This document shows, one piece after another, positions 63,326-64,000 of a DNA stretch of 64,000 bases. The stretch's first letter is position 1; each line of letters opens with the position of its first letter. Under the pieces are notes generated by a model. It was not told where the DNA came from and did not search any database. It saw only the letters and a list, made by a program, of their open reading frames with translations. Origin of the DNA: Taenia hydatigena (taxonomy: Eukaryota > Platyhelminthes > Cestoda > Cyclophyllidea > Taeniidae); the NCBI GenBank assembly GCA_036345935.2, contig JADWOT020001883.1, positions 1 to 64,000 of the forward strand, read 5' to 3'. The position numbers and the translations under genes are program-made.

Positions 63326-64000
63326 TCAGTCCGCAGACACTTCATGGAGAAGGCGAATGATTCGCACGGTCAGCTCTACATATTTTCTCATGTTCTCGTC
63401 TTCGACATTCTGCTTTGGGTTCGATTTAGCAGCAAGCTGATTTTCGAGCATCTTTGCCATTGCTCTAAATTGCTGCTTTAACTGGGACAGCATTTCGCCA
63501 CCTTCTCCTGAAGGGGCCTGCTCCAACGCTACTATTGTCTTTTGAGGCACTCGTTGAGGTTGGGAGCTTTGAGTAGTTCCATGACTGTCACTGGAACCAC
63601 TGTCCCACGAGTCCGTCGATGGATCACTTTCGTCTATTTTACGAACCATCGGCTGTACTGCGCATGCTTCATTACCAGAAATTTTTCCACCGGCCAACTT
63701 TGTTTTGTAGCGGCGGTTCTGGAACCATATCTTCACCTAAAAGAAAAGTCAAAATTATGGCTAGTTTATGCGGCTCAATTGTTGATAACTAGTCACTGCA
63801 CAATAATTTCTTTCCATCAAAAATTCATTTAACAACTTAATGCCCGACCAACCTGAGTCCCCGTCAAATTGATTCGGCGTGCTAGCTCTTCGCGTTCATC
63901 TGCATTGAGGTATTTTTTCTGGTTATAGCATTTGACCATCTCACGAATTTGATACGAGGTAAAGAGAACCCTGCGCCTGCCTTGTCTCTGGGCCCCAGCT
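63326..64000 (-). CDS. NK-type homeobox transcription factor, 3' exons (5' end outside the window)
   Basis: Sequence-specific DNA-binding regulator of the NK homeobox class. Exon 64,000-63,853 enters the window in AGAQRQGRRRVLF and encodes homeodomain residues up to Gln44 (INLTGTQ). The intron is 63,852-63,737 (116 bases; donor gttggt, acceptor ttttag, phase 0). Exon 63,736-63,326 begins VKIWFQNRRYKTK, so the splice lies between homeodomain residues 44 and 45, a classic homeobox intron site. Trp48, Phe49, Asn51 and Arg53 are intact, and Tyr54 marks the NK group. RRVLF at the start is like NK2; NRRYKTK is also seen in NK3. Helix 1 is divergent (REMVKCYNQ instead of the usual ELERRF type). The ~120-residue tail has an acidic Ser-rich part (PSTDSWDSGSSDS), then a Gln/Lys-rich probable helix (LSQLKQQFRAMAKMLENQL) and a hydrophobic end (VRIIRLLHEVSAD). 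Both exons are open and both splice sites are intact, unlike copies A and B. Exact NK subfamily is uncertain. Confidence 0.9.

Noticed and set aside
63542..63832. Plus-strand open frame, and its look-alike at 48,242-48,535
   Set aside because: Both are antisense shadows of the homeobox exon and intron in copies C and B. Their mutual similarity comes from the homeobox homology.
1..64000. tRNA, rRNA, CRISPR arrays, phage or operon-like gene clusters
   Set aside because: None found. No cloverleaf with a GGTTCGA-type T-loop was noticed, there are no regularly spaced short repeats, and the sequence is eukaryotic in character.

Overview
The window is animal nuclear DNA. The clearest evidence is an NK-type homeobox, a metazoan-only class, with its homeodomain split by an intron after homeodomain residue 44. 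Genes are sparse, base composition is AT-leaning by eye, and there are no operons, ribosome-binding sites or prokaryote-style gene packing. A flatworm is possible (small introns, weak LINE resemblance), but this is not established. Most long open frames here are chance or antisense shadows.

Layout. (1) 1-10,365 is a duplicated block: a ~1.6 kb leader L1, then a large unit R1 and a truncated second unit R2. (2) 10,366-14,600 shows nothing recognisable. (3) 14,620-18,900 is an old tandem duplication (T1, T2). (4) 19,580-20,205 is a decayed protein-kinase-like reading frame whose activation-loop region contains a striking inverted repeat. (5) 21,070-21,880 is a decayed copy of 34,450-35,230, which holds the end of a candidate multi-exon gene (33,500-34,664). 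(6) 21,900-33,400 and 35,330-40,390 are almost featureless, apart from a possible LINE endonuclease scrap and a few stop-free stretches. (7) 43,980-45,640 is a complete but broken homeobox pseudogene (copy A, + strand). (8) 48,278-48,606 is a second broken homeobox (copy B, - strand). (9) 48,590-63,140 is a second duplicated block: leader L2, an insertion, an R fragment (R0), and units R3 and R4. (10) 63,236-64,000 is the 3' part of an apparently intact homeobox gene (copy C, - strand), which runs off the right edge.

How the parts fit. The homeobox gene, its 5' leader and a pair of R units appear to have been amplified together as a block of about 15 kb. Copies B and C lie in the same orientation about 15.4 kb apart, with the L2-R3-R4 block between them; block L1-R1-R2 at the window start is the matching block of another repeat. 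Copy A is an inverted copy that carries the homeobox 3' end plus the adjoining end of an R unit. Only copy C keeps open frames, splice sites and the full homeodomain core. R2 and R4 share a ~525 bp segment that R1 and R3 lack, so the R dimer existed before the whole block was duplicated.

All homologies were read by eye from the sequence. No alignment, database search or expression evidence was available.
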